From assembly GCA_947683625.1 (NCBI GenBank), contig CANTUR010000793.1:4588001-4652000 (forward strand): a stretch of 64,000 nt of DNA, given 5' to 3'. A program made the position numbers and the translations under genes. Shown piece after piece: positions 22,312-33,499 of the stretch. Each line of letters begins with the position of its first letter. Within the stretch, counting starts at the first letter, position 1. Source of the stretch: Mallotus nudiflorus (Eukaryota; Streptophyta; Magnoliopsida; Malpighiales; Euphorbiaceae). The notes below the pieces were generated by a model. It was not told the origin of the DNA and did no database searches. It saw only the letters and a program-made list of their open reading frames with translations.

Positions 22312-24384
22312 TGTAAGCACCCAATTTTAGGATGCAATTGTACACAATTATGATGTAAACCCCTATGATGAAATTAATTCAAAATTTGAACTTGGTTGTT
22401 GATTTTCTGGACTTTAAGGACTAAATTACAACATTTTTTAGGGTTTGATTGCAAATAAGTCAAAATTTTAAGGGTCTTTTAGTAATTAAAAGTTAAAAAA
22501 AGAAGTTTTAGGATCGACATTTTAAATGCCGATCGGCATTACACAGTGCCGGTCGGCATTGCATAGTGCCGATGCGCAATAATTCAATTTTTTTTATTTT
22601 TCGCATATTTTTCCTTGTTTTTTATTGATTTTTTCAAGGTTTTAATTGGTTAAAAATTTAAATTTTATCTTTATGATTATCTGATAAGGTTTTTTTTAAA
22701 CGTAGAAGGTTTGTTTTGAAATAAAAAACAAATGCTATCTGATCATCAGTCTGTTCCTCCTTTGGAGGAAGTTCAGTATGCACAGACTCTGCATTTAAAA
22801 GAAAAATCTGCATGCGTGCGTAAGAAGGAGAGGCTAGGCGGAATGACTTTTTTCCAAAGGATTTTTTACACAGACGAAAGATAAAAAAAAAACTTTGATT
22901 TCCTCTGTTCTTTAAAAACCTTAATTTTTGCAATTCATTTAAGGAAGATGATACAATGATTTTTAAGTCTTAGTCCATAATCAAATCAACACTGAGTCAA
23001 TTTCATCGATGAAAATCCTAATCTGAGGGGTCGAAAAAAGGCATATGCACAACATTCATTTTTATCTTTCTTCTCTTTTGTGATTTTTATTCATTTCGTT
23101 AATTGTTTTATTATTTAATTTCACTACTAATTTGATTTTTTTTTCGTTTTTTGGGTTTGATGTCAGTATATGGATTGAGGAGGAGGATATTGCCTATGTT
23201 TAATTGAACAGAAGGTCCATGGAATGCCATGGATGAACCTGTACTGTTTTAATAATAATTCTTAAGATTTTAATTTTTATTCTGCATTTTGGTATCTTGT
23301 ATAGTTTATTTTTAATTTATGGGTGTATAATTATTAATTCTAATTTTGTACGTAGTTTGTAATAGCCCCAGTAATGGGAAGAGTGAAAGATTTAAATTTC
23401 TGCACTTTAAAATTAATTAGTAATTAGGTTCAATTGGGTAAAAATTAATTAAAATTAATGGTGGTTTTAGTTAATTAGGGTTTGTATGTAATTAATTTAG
23501 GACTTTTTAGAAAATCATTGTAATGTTTGTTTGATCTATTTTTTGTATTTTATTTATTTTGGGCTTGTTTTTTTTATGTTTTTATATTTTTGGGTCCCAA
23601 GCCCACATTTAGGTCTAACCCACTAAATAAATAGGCTTAAAAATAGTTTAGGACTTTAAATAATTAAAATCAACTTAGGCCCATTAGGTTAATTAGATTT
23701 TAGGCCCACTTAGTTAATTAAAACTTGTTTAGACTTAGCTCAGCCCACTTAATTGTATTTCTTTTAAAATAAATAGACTTAGGCCTACATTTCACTTAAA
23801 AAAAAAACAAGTTAGACTTAGGCCCACTAATTTAATTTTTTTTTTAAAATTGAATAAACTTAAGCTCATATCTTAGAAAGACTAAAAATAGATTTAGGCT
23901 TAATAATTACTAAAATGTAGGCCCGCTTTTAGTCCATTTCACTTGTAAATAAAATGTAGATTTAGCTAACTTTTTTTAATAAAATTAATATAGTTTAGAC
24001 TTAGGGACAATGCAATCTTGAGTGCATTTTTACTTATAATTTTATTGACTTGTTGTCTTTTTGGGTAGATGGATGTTAATTAGGGATTAATAAAATTGCA
24101 TGTAACTAGAGGATGAAATAATTATTTATAAAATTATTCTAAATGAACACGAGACTAAGAAAAGTTAGTATTTTGTATCCAGAATCTCCTGGTTGTGGTG
24201 CTAATTTTCTTTTACAGAATAAAGTACTACCAATCAAATTGTCCCAGTTATTACCATGGGTAGCGACTCCTCATCTTCTCGCCATGTCTTTGTGACAGTG
24301 GTTAGTGTGTTCTCTAAGGTCCTAAGCCTAAATAGTGTCACGGTTGCTAAAATCTTGGATGCATGCTAAACCCCATCATCTACA
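22312..24384 (+). mobile_element. Solo LTR of the Tat-lineage family, inside the Pack-MULE
   Basis: The 2073-base sequence begins TGTAAGCACCCAATTTTAGG and ends CATCATCTACA. It is homologous to the LTR at 3262-5425. It is flanked by ATAGC (22307-22311) and ATAGT (24385-24389), a 5-bp duplication with one change. No PPT precedes it and no PBS follows, so internal sequence was removed by LTR-LTR recombination. The captured gene's frame continues across it when the LTR and one flank copy are discounted, which confirms the borders. Confidence 0.9.
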
Positions 24385-24771
24385 ATAGTCATGCGTTTAT
24401 CGATTACCGGCGGTGTGAATGGTGGTCTGCGATTGCTTTCGATTGTGCAATCACCATTTTAGCAGTGGTGGTAGCCCATTACTTGTTGCGCCCCCTTTTA
24501 GAAAAAAGAGGAGCAAGGTTTTAGGGCCACACTGATGTGTCTTTTAATTAATTTATTTTTTTACACATGTATAAAGGAGGTGTAATGGGGATCCACATTA
24601 GATGCCATGTGGGTAGACACATCAACCAATCTAATGGTGTAAAGGGGTTTGGTACACCTTTGCTAACAGAGAAAACTACGAAACTAATTTTGTCAGTAAA
24701 AATACCACGGAACTAACTTTGCAAAAGGCTTAAACCATAGGGTACCAAATTGTACTTTCCCCTTAATATAT

Positions 24772-25260
24772 TAGGTCAAATTATGGAGATCTTAAAAGAG
24801 TAGTTAATTAATTTTAACATTATTAAAATTTTATTTTTTTGTTAAATTCAAATTGAGTAAGGAGAACAAGATGACAATGTAAGTGTTGAAAATTTTATTG
24901 AAAAATAAATTTAGAAGAAAGTTGTTGAAATTAAATATATTCGGTTAATTCGGTTAACTAAATTTTTAAATAGAAAACTAAATTAAATGAAATTAAAAGT
25001 TTAGTTTAGGTCCAAAATCAAAAATATTAATCAAATAAATGGAACTGAACTGAACTGTGTAGATTCAATTTTTGGTTCATTATACTTAAAAGGCTTGCAT
25101 ACCCTTATAAATTTCAATGGTCCCTCATCATAGTTCAATAATGAAATTACATTGAAGTAAAGGGACAAAAAACACATGTTTTTATCCTTTGATCATGCTA
25201 CCTTGTCTTTAAAACCTTTAGAAATCACAATGAAAAAATTTCATATAGAAAAGGTTTCAT
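24772..25260. other. No gene recognised
   Basis: AT-rich sequence with no supported ORF. The stretch around 24941-24975 has TTCGGTTAATTCGGTTAAC, a pattern common at subterminal parts of plant hAT elements, but no borders were found. Confidence 0.4.
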
Positions 25261-25379
25261 AATGACTCTCGGTACTAGTTTCTTGAAGGAAGAGTGAGTT
25301 TTCAATTAAAACAGCAGACACTATTGCGTATAGTATGCTTATTGGGATTTTTAATCGTGTAAGTACCTCAAGGTCACGA

Positions 25380-25700
25380 GTCTAAATGTTACCCCGATAG
25401 CTAGGTTCATCATTTTATATGGAAGGTTGTTAATAATTCTTTATTAGTCCAAGATGCATTCATGAAGTGGGGTTACTCTAATTCTCCACCTTGCCATTGA
25501 TGTCAAAGTATCAAAATTAATATTAGCCATGTGTTTCTTGAATGTTCTTATGCCCGATGTGTTTTGTTTGGTTTGGTTTGGAGCTGGGAGTACTATTTGA
25601 TAGCTCTCTATCTACTTCATTCATTGACTAGTATGGGCATATGTTTCCGTGTGGGATAGTGATTATCATACAAAGTTAATAATGATTTTATGAAGTCTTT
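25380..25700 (+). pseudogene. LINE remnant: RT zinc-binding (zf-RVT) region
   Basis: Read with one stop, the + strand gives VVNNSLLVQDAFMKWGYSNS, then PPCH, CQS, HVFLECSYARCVLFGLVW. This follows the zf-RVT pattern of plant LINEs (KWG...CPxC...ExxxHxFxECxxAxxVW). The upstream RT domain is not present. It is in the opposite direction to the LINE remnant at 31400-32548 and probably a separate insertion. Confidence 0.55.
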
Positions 25701-25849
25701 AGAATGCTTGTGTCAAAAAATAAAAATTGGTGTCCGCCTTCGTGATTATCTCTCAAGGTTAATGTTGATGCCTTGGTGTGCACTTAATGGAGTGGAGCAG
25801 GCAGGCTATTAAAAAATGGTCAATACTATGCATATCGGTTGTTTTGTAC

Positions 25850-27254
25850 CAAAAAATAGAAGGGCGATACGAGATTTTGCTGGATCGGTTTGGCTAAATT
25901 TGGCTTGGTAGATTTCGTGGGTGAGTCGGTTGTGACACTCACCGAATCGGTCGTAACGACCGTTATTTGTCGGATTGGTGAAAAAGAACTGGTGACATGA
26001 ACCTACTTATGAAGAAGAAGCAGCAACTCGTGAAGAAGAAGAAGAAGCTGCTGGCCTAAGAAGAAGAAGAACTTGTTGCAGATCGGCCCAAGAAGAAATT
26101 ATTATTATTATTATTTTATCAAAGAAGAAATTATTTAATAATGAACTTTTCACGCTAATAATTGAACTAAATATAGTTAATACAATATATATTTTTATAT
26201 ATTGAAGTAATTAAATGTGTTGGCAATTATAATATCTATTAGTTAAAAAATATATATCCTATAACATTAATAAATGAGATATTATATATATTAATAAACA
26301 ATATACAATAATGAAATAGTAAAATAATGAATTTAATAATTATATAAGCTAATAAAATTATAATTAATGAAGATGATATTTAATAGTAATAATTATTATG
26401 AGTACAACAATAATATAATAAAAACCTTAACAGTAAGTATTTTTCAATAAAGTATTGCAGAAGTCAATTAAAATATTGATGTAATTTTTTTTAATTAAAA
26501 GACAACTCTATCCGTTAAAATATTTTAATATAATATTATTTTAATTATTATATTATTTTTAATATAATAATAATAATAACAATAACAATAATAATAATAA
26601 TTATTATTATTAAAATAATAAAATAAGAAAAAAATTTACGAATGGACTTTTTATTTGAATGGGCTTAACCTTAAATGAAATAGTAAAAATAATTATAAAA
26701 TATATAAAAATATGTAAATGCAACTAAAATTTACTTAAAAATTTGACTAATATACTGAATTTTATCCAACAAAATATACAAAAATATTTTTGTCATCCTA
26801 CTAATAAAGTGGTTGAAAAATAAATAAATTCGAGTATAAAAAATCTAATTATATGTGTAGTAATTTTGTAATATAAAAAAGAACATGCATTAATATGAAA
26901 TTAGCTAAAATCATGTAAAATTTTGAGTAACACACTAAACTAGAGCAAATAAAATAAATGGACATATTCGTGTCGCTCTTCTGATGAAATAGTTAAAAGG
27001 AAAAAAAATTTGAGCACAATATTTTTTTTAATGAATAGTAATATTGGTAATAGCAAAATTGGTAATATTGGTATATCTATATGGCCAACTTTTTTTAATT
27101 TTTTATTTGTTTATTTTGATATCATACTAATAATAATAATAATAATAATTTATTTATAATAATATTAAAAATAATATCATAATTATAATTATATTATGAT
27201 TTGTCTTTTTTTAATTTTAACACTATTATGATTATTTTAATTTTATACTATTAA

Positions 27255-27295
<41 letters not shown>

Positions 27296-27690
27296 TTGTA
27301 AATTGATATAGACCATATCATTAAAAAGTAAATTGTCCTTGATAAAAGTATACGAAGCAGACCAATAGTAAAAATTAAATAATTGAACAAAGTTGTAAAG
27401 ATAGGAAAAAGCAAATAATTGAACAAAATTGTAGAGATAGAAAAAACCAAATAATTGCACAAACTTGTAGAGAATTTCTGCTCCATAATAATGTTCCACG
27501 ATAATGTTTCATTCCAACATGTATAACATTACACAGGCCAAAACAATGCAAAATACATCTATAAATAGTTTGATTCTTTGAGTTTTAAGCCAAAATTTTA
27601 ACAAACAAATTTACATCCAACAGAAGAAAAATTGTTTTCTTGATATCATAGAGACGTGATCGGTGTTGTGAGGTATATATATATATATAT
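25850..27690. other. AT-rich sequence left of the hAT gene, probably part of that element
   Basis: No supported ORF. It contains (AAG)n at about 26010-26070, ATT/AAT-rich stretches at 26100-26120 and 26560-26620, and a pure ATT microsatellite at 27254-27293. Near 25870-25970 there are several CGGTTTGG/CGAATCGGTCG-type motifs, and similar CGGTATCG/CGGATCG motifs lie at 31300-31390 in reverse. These may be the two ends of the hAT element, but no exact inverted ends or 8-bp duplication could be set. Confidence 0.35.
27254..27293. repeat. (ATT)n microsatellite
   Basis: About 13 pure trinucleotide copies. Confidence 0.95.
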
Positions 27691-27749
27691 ATTAGATTGA
27701 CTTAACACTTAAACTTTTTTGTTTTTTTTTTCTATATGTAGATTTATCA

Positions 27750-30700
27750 ATGGGAAAGAAAGGAAAAGATGGCAAGTCCAGTGATGATATTCGATAGAAA
27801 TTTGCTACGCCTATTAATAATAATAGATCTAAATTGACTTGTAATTTTTGTGGACATATGGTTACTAGTGGAATAACAAGATATAAGTAACATTTAGCAG
27901 AAATTAAAGGTGACGTTGCAGCATGTCCAAAAGTGCCACATGTTGTGAGAGATGATATGAAAAAACTTATTTTAGAATGGCAAACCAAGCAAAAATAAAA
28001 AAATGCTGCTACATAACAACTTGAGGAAGAAATTGTACAAATGCATGTAAGTGGATAATATAACGATAGTGGTGATGAAGAGGAGGAAGATGCAATAATG
28101 CAATATGCTAAGCAACAAAACCTTCGATAAAGTGAAGTTGATTCATATAAAAGTACTACAGGTGTTCACTATGATACAGGTGGATCCAATGGTAGTCAAC
28201 AAAGAAAGTGAATGATGGGTTGCTCTTTCAGTGTCAGAAACACTCAAGATACACAAAATCCATGAGACAACAATCCATAATCTTCTAGATTTGCTCCTCC
28301 CCAGTTATCAACACCAGTTGAAAGATTGTGAGTTGTTGAAGTGGATTTAGAGATCGAAAGGGAAACAAAGAAGCAAACCAAATTAAAATCTCCTTGGTTC
28401 AAGAAAAGTAAAGAAAAGTTTATGAATGCTTTTGGTCAATTTATGGTTCATAATAGACTACCATTTGCAGTAACCGAATCACCTTGGACACGACTTTTAC
28501 TTAGAGTTGCTTGAGAAGTTAGATCAAACATTCCACCTCTAACAACTCATAAGCCTACAGAGGTATGGTTGCCAAGGGAATATCAATTAATGAAAGAATA
28601 TATTACTTCTTTTATAGGGATTTGGAAGGAAAGATGTGTGTCTATATTATGTGATGCATGGACAGGCCCAACAAAAATGTCTAATATTAATTTTCTTATT
28701 TACTCAAATCATGGCACGATTTTTCATAAGTCAGTGAATGCATTTGATGTTGAGAAGAAAGATGGACATTATTACTTTCTATTGATGTCAAAGGTTGTCG
28801 AAGAAGTTGGAGTTGAAAAGGTTATACAAATTGTTACAGATAATGATGATGCAGTTAGCGGGAAAAATGCTCATGAACAAGTATCAGAATTTGTATTGGA
28901 CAACCTATAGTGCTCATTGCATTGATCTCATTTTAAAAGATATTGGGAAGAGAAGTCAAGAATGTCACTATATTGCAAAATGGAAGAAAATCATCAAATT
29001 TATTTATAATTATAATTAGGTGACAAATTATATAAAGAAATTTACAGATGGTAAACAGCTGCTTCGCCTTGGCATTACTAGATTTGCTACCAATTTTATT
29101 GTGTTGGATAGTATTGTCCATCAACGCAATAATTTGAGGAATATGTTTGACTCACCTACATGGGTGAATTTTAGATATGGAAGAATGACAGATCCACTAG
29201 CTATTGAAGTTATGGAAACTATATTAATGACAACAAGTGAAGGAACACATTTTTGGCAAAATGCAAATGAATTGCTTAAAGTTCAAAAGCCTCTTCTGAA
29301 GACATTAAGGCTAGTTGATGGGGATGATAAACCAACAATGAGATTTTTGTATGATGCAATGGATAAATGCAAGATGGCCATTAAAGAAAATTGTTGATAT
29401 CACAAGCATTATTGGTCAATTATTGATAGAAGATGAAATTTTCAATTGCATCATGATTTGCAAGCTATGGGTATGTTATTTATAATTGTTAATGAATACA
29501 TTATTAATTTATTTTCAAGGTATTAATATGTAAAATGATGTACTTATTATAGGTTATTAATTCAACCCACAATATCAATATGGAAATAGGTATGACATTC
29601 CATCTGATAACAAAGTTATGGGAGGAGTTCGAAATGTTATTAAAAGGATTGAACCAACTGAAGAAGTGCAAATTCAAGCCCTTTTACAAGTAACATTTAT
29701 TATTGCATTTGAAATAACTTTTTCGTTATATATTGATAATTACAGTTATATTATATGTCCATTATTTTTTTATTGTAGTGCAAACGTTTACTTTTCAAGA
29801 AAAAAGACAATCTTTAGGACAAACACTTGCTTAAAAAATAATCAAGAATTTACCCTCAGGTATTTTTTTTCTTCATATATAATTTATATTGATTAATTAA
29901 TAAAAAAGATTTAACTAGTTGAATATTATTGGATGATGTAGCTGAGTGGTGGATTCATTTTGGAGAGTCAACACTAGAACTTGAAACAATTGCTATGAAA
30001 GTCTTAAGTCAAACAACATCAGTAACAAATTCTGAAAAGAATTAGAGCACTTTTAGCTTGATTCATACAAAGACTAGAAATAGATTGAAGTACAAAAAAC
30101 TACACTCTTTAGTCGATGTACACTATAATATGAAGCTAAAATTGCGAAATATAATGTGGAAGTCACAAAAAGAATTAGAGGAAGCTTTTAATTCGGTAAA
30201 CTTGGATTATATTTTTTATGAGCACGACCCTTTAAATCCATGGTTGGAAGAATCAGGAGCTCCTTTACTTAATGAACAAGATCTTGATTGGTTGAATGAT
30301 GAAGATGGTGAACAAGATCTTACAATTGATTTAACTGAGCAAGAATTAGGTGTGACACCTCCATTCAAATATAGTATTGATTCTTCTTTAGACGATGGTG
30401 GTGAAAGTGATAAAGATGATGATACTGGTGATGGTGGTGGTGGTGGTGGTGTTGGCAATGATGATGATGATGGCGGCGATGGTGGTAATGGTTGTAGTGG
30501 TGATAATGATAGTGGTAGAGGTGGATATCATAGGCCAATTGGAACAAATCATAGATATTATGAAGATTCCAATTATTCAAATGATATCCTTTCATTTTCT
30601 AATCCATCTGGTTCTCCAAATATTCTACCCAATGTTGCATCACGACAAAATGAATTTGGATACGAAATCAATAGAGGTGAAAGTAGTTCTACTTCGACTA

Positions 30701-31011
30701 CTGCAAATTAAGACTATAGGTTCAGTCATTACATAAATCCATTTGATCCTTTGAGAAATTATGGAATGTCCTCTAATAATTGAAATCAACAAGACCAACA
30801 CCAAAGTTATCCAAGTAGATTTGAGAATCAAGTGAATACTTCTCAAAATTATCCCAGTAATTTGCCTGATTTTCAAAACCATTCTCCTACATTCAATGAA
30901 GGGAGTTCATTTTTTAACTTATTCTCATTTCCAATGAACAACCAAAATGTTGATGATTATAATGCTGGGCCTAGTAGTCAAAATCCTCTACGTCACTTTT
31001 TTTGGTGGTAA
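27750..31011 (+). pseudogene. hAT transposase gene (BED zinc finger, DUF659, hAT dimerisation)
   Basis: The start MGKKGKDGKSSDD at 27750 follows a possible splice acceptor (TATATGTAG). A BED finger follows (TCNFCGHMVTSGITRYK, then HLAE and AACPKVP) at about 27770-27990. DUF659 is at 28569-28910 (CVSILCDAWTGPTKMSNINF). After a frame change, the transposase core runs through 29397 (SAHCIDLILKDIGK, RFATNFIVLDSIV). The dimerisation region at about 29925-30110 reads WWIHFGESTLELETIAMKVL and stops before STFSLIHTK. The C-terminal tail is acidic and Gly/Asp-rich (30400-30530), then Asn/Gln-rich, ending FFWW at 31011. At least eight stops or frameshifts make it non-functional. It would have bound and moved its own element. 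Confidence 0.88.
30408..30530 (+). repeat. GAT/GGT trinucleotide-rich coding tract
   Basis: Imperfect GAT and GGT runs encode alternating Asp/Gly stretches in the hAT tail. The His-rich and Met/Val-rich open frames over this tract on other frames are artefacts of the repeat. Confidence 0.85.
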
Positions 31012-31399
31012 TTTCTATTATTATTGTATCTGTCAAAAAGTTTGTAATAATATCATATTAATGTAATATAATTATATACGTATTAAAACTTTAAAGTACT
31101 TTTTTTATGTTTTTTTTATTACAATAAATAATAATTTTTATATTATATTTCTTATTTTTTCAAATGTATTTTTTTTAGTGCAACTATATATTGTTTAAGT
31201 AATTCTTAACTTATTATATTAAATGTAAAAGTTTATTTTGTATTTTTTAATAATATGGTGTATTTTATTGATTATTTTGTATTATTCATGACAGCGCCGA
31301 ACGATACAGTCCGAATCGATCCGATTCAGTTCGACACTATTACACCGTTATCGATACCAATACCGAAACAAATCACGATACCGTTATTTAAGTCATGTG

Positions 31400-32548
31400 C
31401 ATCACCTGCAGAACCGCCTCCCTTATCCCAACAGCTTCCGCCTCCTTGGCGATGAGCGACCATTAAAGCAATTAATAAAACAACAAACAAACTGTCCCTG
31501 CGCTTTGCTGAACACCCCACCAATACCTGTACGCCTGCTTACTGGAAATGTTATAGCATCAAGATTACACTTAAACCAGCATTGTGGTGGTCTTTGCCAC
31601 ACCGCTTAAACCAGCATTGTGGTGGTCTTTGCCACACCGCTGCATGCTGTCTGGCCCCACTTCTACCCCCACTAGCTCGTGGCTATGCTTCACGAACCTG
31701 TACCCATTCAAACAGCCTACTAAGACAATCATGGACGGTCAGTGATGGCTGTAACCACTGGTTACTCTAGAACTTTTGAATTTCTCTGCCTCCAAATGCC
31801 TCACATTATTAAACACACCTTCTCAATCATCAATTGAGACCCTGCTCGCAATAAGGCAAAAAACTAACTGTGCAGATCTGCAAAACTAGCCTGCTGCACT
31901 TGAATTCCAGCTTCTCTACAATACTGTTGGGCAAAATTACAATCCAGAAACACATGGTAAAGATCCTCAATACCTGAATTGGACATCACACATTCAGTAG
32001 GCACCTGAAGCCCCTTTTGCGCTAGCTTGGCACGTGTAAGCATAACGTTTCGATATGCTCACCAAAGGATAGCTGCAATTTCTAAAGAGCAGCCCATTCT
32101 CCTTGTTCTCTCTCACCTCTATGACCTTTTAGATCAAGCACTAAAGAAGTCCCTGACTTCACGGTATAAGTACCATACTTTAAGAAATGCCTTATCAACT
32201 GATCACCATTATGTCATCGACTCAGTGTCATGGATGCAATAGCAGCCATATCTCTCGTCGTAAATAGATCCTCCATGATCTCAACATCCCATTCCTGCTG
32301 TCCCAGAATCATCAAATTAACCATGCACATATTCTCAAGCTCCTCTATTTCCTGGGTTTCAACCTTGAAATTCTCTTTGTCCACTAGCCAGGCATCCCTC
32401 CAAACATTAATTTTCCTCCCGTCCCCTACCTGCCACCTCCCCCCTCTATCTAGCACGGCCCTAGAACGCAAAATGCACTGCCACATGAAGCTGAGATGAT
32501 TCCGACCTGATTGGAAAGGCTTTGGAATGAGAGCATTAGGGTCCAACC
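31400..32548 (-). pseudogene. LINE (non-LTR retrotransposon) ORF2 C-terminal remnant
   Basis: On the - strand the open segment 32214-32546 reads GRNHLSFMWQCILRSRAVLD, then GGRWQVGDGRKINVWRDAWL, a classic plant LINE motif after the RT domain. The zf-RVT region follows at about 32060-31850 (NVMLTRAKLAQKGLQVPTEC, then GIEDLYHVFLDCNFAQ), with frameshifts. A decayed RNase H-like region runs to about 31400. The upstream side is cut at 32548 by the Mutator-like element. On the far side of that element (44087-44112, - strand) the sequence reads FNLAMLGKRG, a typical LINE motif just upstream. Confidence 0.8.
31571..31640. repeat. Perfect 35-base tandem duplication
   Basis: Two identical copies (31571-31605 and 31606-31640), beginning TTAAACCAGC and ending CACACCGC. 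They lie inside the LINE remnant. Perfect identity in otherwise decayed sequence shows a recent local duplication. Confidence 0.95.
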
Positions 32549-32640
32549 GGGTTTAATTGAAACTATTTCCTAATTTATGGTTGTTTTAGAAGTATTTCTC
32601 ATTTTTATTGTGAATTTTGAATTTTTTTTTCCATTTTATG
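32549..32640. repeat. Left terminal inverted repeat of the Mutator-like element
   Basis: Starts GGGTTTAATTGAAACTATTT. It pairs with the right end, which on the - strand reads GGGTTTACTACC and then, after about 20 more bases, AAACTATTTCCTAATTTATG. Confidence 0.7.
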
Positions 32641-32695
32641 GTTCTTTCGTGCTAAAGTGGAGCTAAGAAAAATAGGACCTTGTAAAATTGCCAGC

Positions 32696-32803
32696 GCCAC
32701 TGGCAAAATGTAAATACACATTTCATCAATACCACTTGCAAATGAAAGAATTTTTTTTTATAATTTTTATGCATTTCGCCTATAACAGAGGCAAAATGCG
32801 TAT
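32696..32803. repeat. Left subterminal motif cluster (GGCAAAATG/CATTTCGCC)
   Basis: Contains CACTGGCAAAATG (32699-32710), and an inverted pair GCATTTCGCCT (32771-32781) and AGGCAAAATGC (about 32789-32799). These match the motif set of the right arm. Confidence 0.75.
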
Positions 32804-32949
32804 GAATTTTGTCTCTCACTTATTGATTTGACCATGTCCCAATAATGAAATAATGATTATGTTAACTTTTATGATATTATAATTATTAAATAGTTATTTA
32901 GTTATGATTATGTTTTTTGTAATTAGTAATTTGTCACTAATTATTGTGA

Positions 32950-32993
<44 letters not shown>
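32950..32993. repeat. (AAT)n microsatellite
   Basis: About 14 pure AAT/TAA copies in the left arm of the Mutator-like element. Confidence 0.95.
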
Positions 32994-32997
<4 letters not shown>

Positions 32998-33499
32998 TTT
33001 TTAGTGTATTTCATTAAAATGTTTTATATAATATAGGTAATTGTAAATAAAAAAAATTATTACATTGGTTAAAATATTAAAATTTATATAAAAGTTGTTA
33101 TTAATATTTATGAAAAATATTAAGAGTGTAGAATATGTGGATGTAGTTAATTAAAAATAAAAAAAGTTAATTATTACTAATTAATTTATTATAAATAGTT
33201 AATTAAAATTGTGTGTTTATAAATCTGAACTTAAAGATAGATTTCAAATTAGGAATGTCTTGAGCTATCCAGATTATAAATAAAATTCAAAAAATTATAA
33301 ACAAACAAATCATAAGTAAAAAAAAATCTTCAATAAATATTGTGCATATGGTAAGCATGATCAAATAGTTTAAGTGAAATATCAACAGTCAGACAATATT
33401 TATTAGAATCAAGTTGCAAAAAACTCCATTACAATTTTTTATGTGTCACAGGGAAGATGCATACGAATTCTAGAGCGTAACCCCAAATTCTGACAATGA

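Larger units (their letters stand above)
20660..24762. mobile_element. Mutator-like element with captured gene fragment (Pack-MULE type)
   Basis: The ends are long inverted repeats of about 185 bases (20660-20845 against 24575-24762). They start GAGGAAAGTACAATTTGGTA on the left and GGGGAAAGTACAATTTGGTA on the right. A perfect 9-bp target duplication TTAATATAT flanks them (20651-20659 and 24763-24771). Long TIRs with a 9-bp duplication are the hallmark of Mutator-like elements. Without the solo LTR nested inside it would be about 2.0 kb. It has no transposase and carries host-gene-like sequence with a spliceable intron, so it fits the Pack-MULE class. Confidence 0.92.

Noticed and set aside
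3262..24384. One large element with LTRs at 3262-5425 and 22312-24384
   Set aside because: The left LTR is preceded by a PPT, so it is a 3' LTR. The right one has its own 5-bp flanks, no PPT, and sits inside a Pack-MULE.
30216..30595. Pro-rich and His-rich ORFs antisense to the hAT gene
   Set aside because: They are shadows of the GAT/GGT coding tract of the hAT tail.
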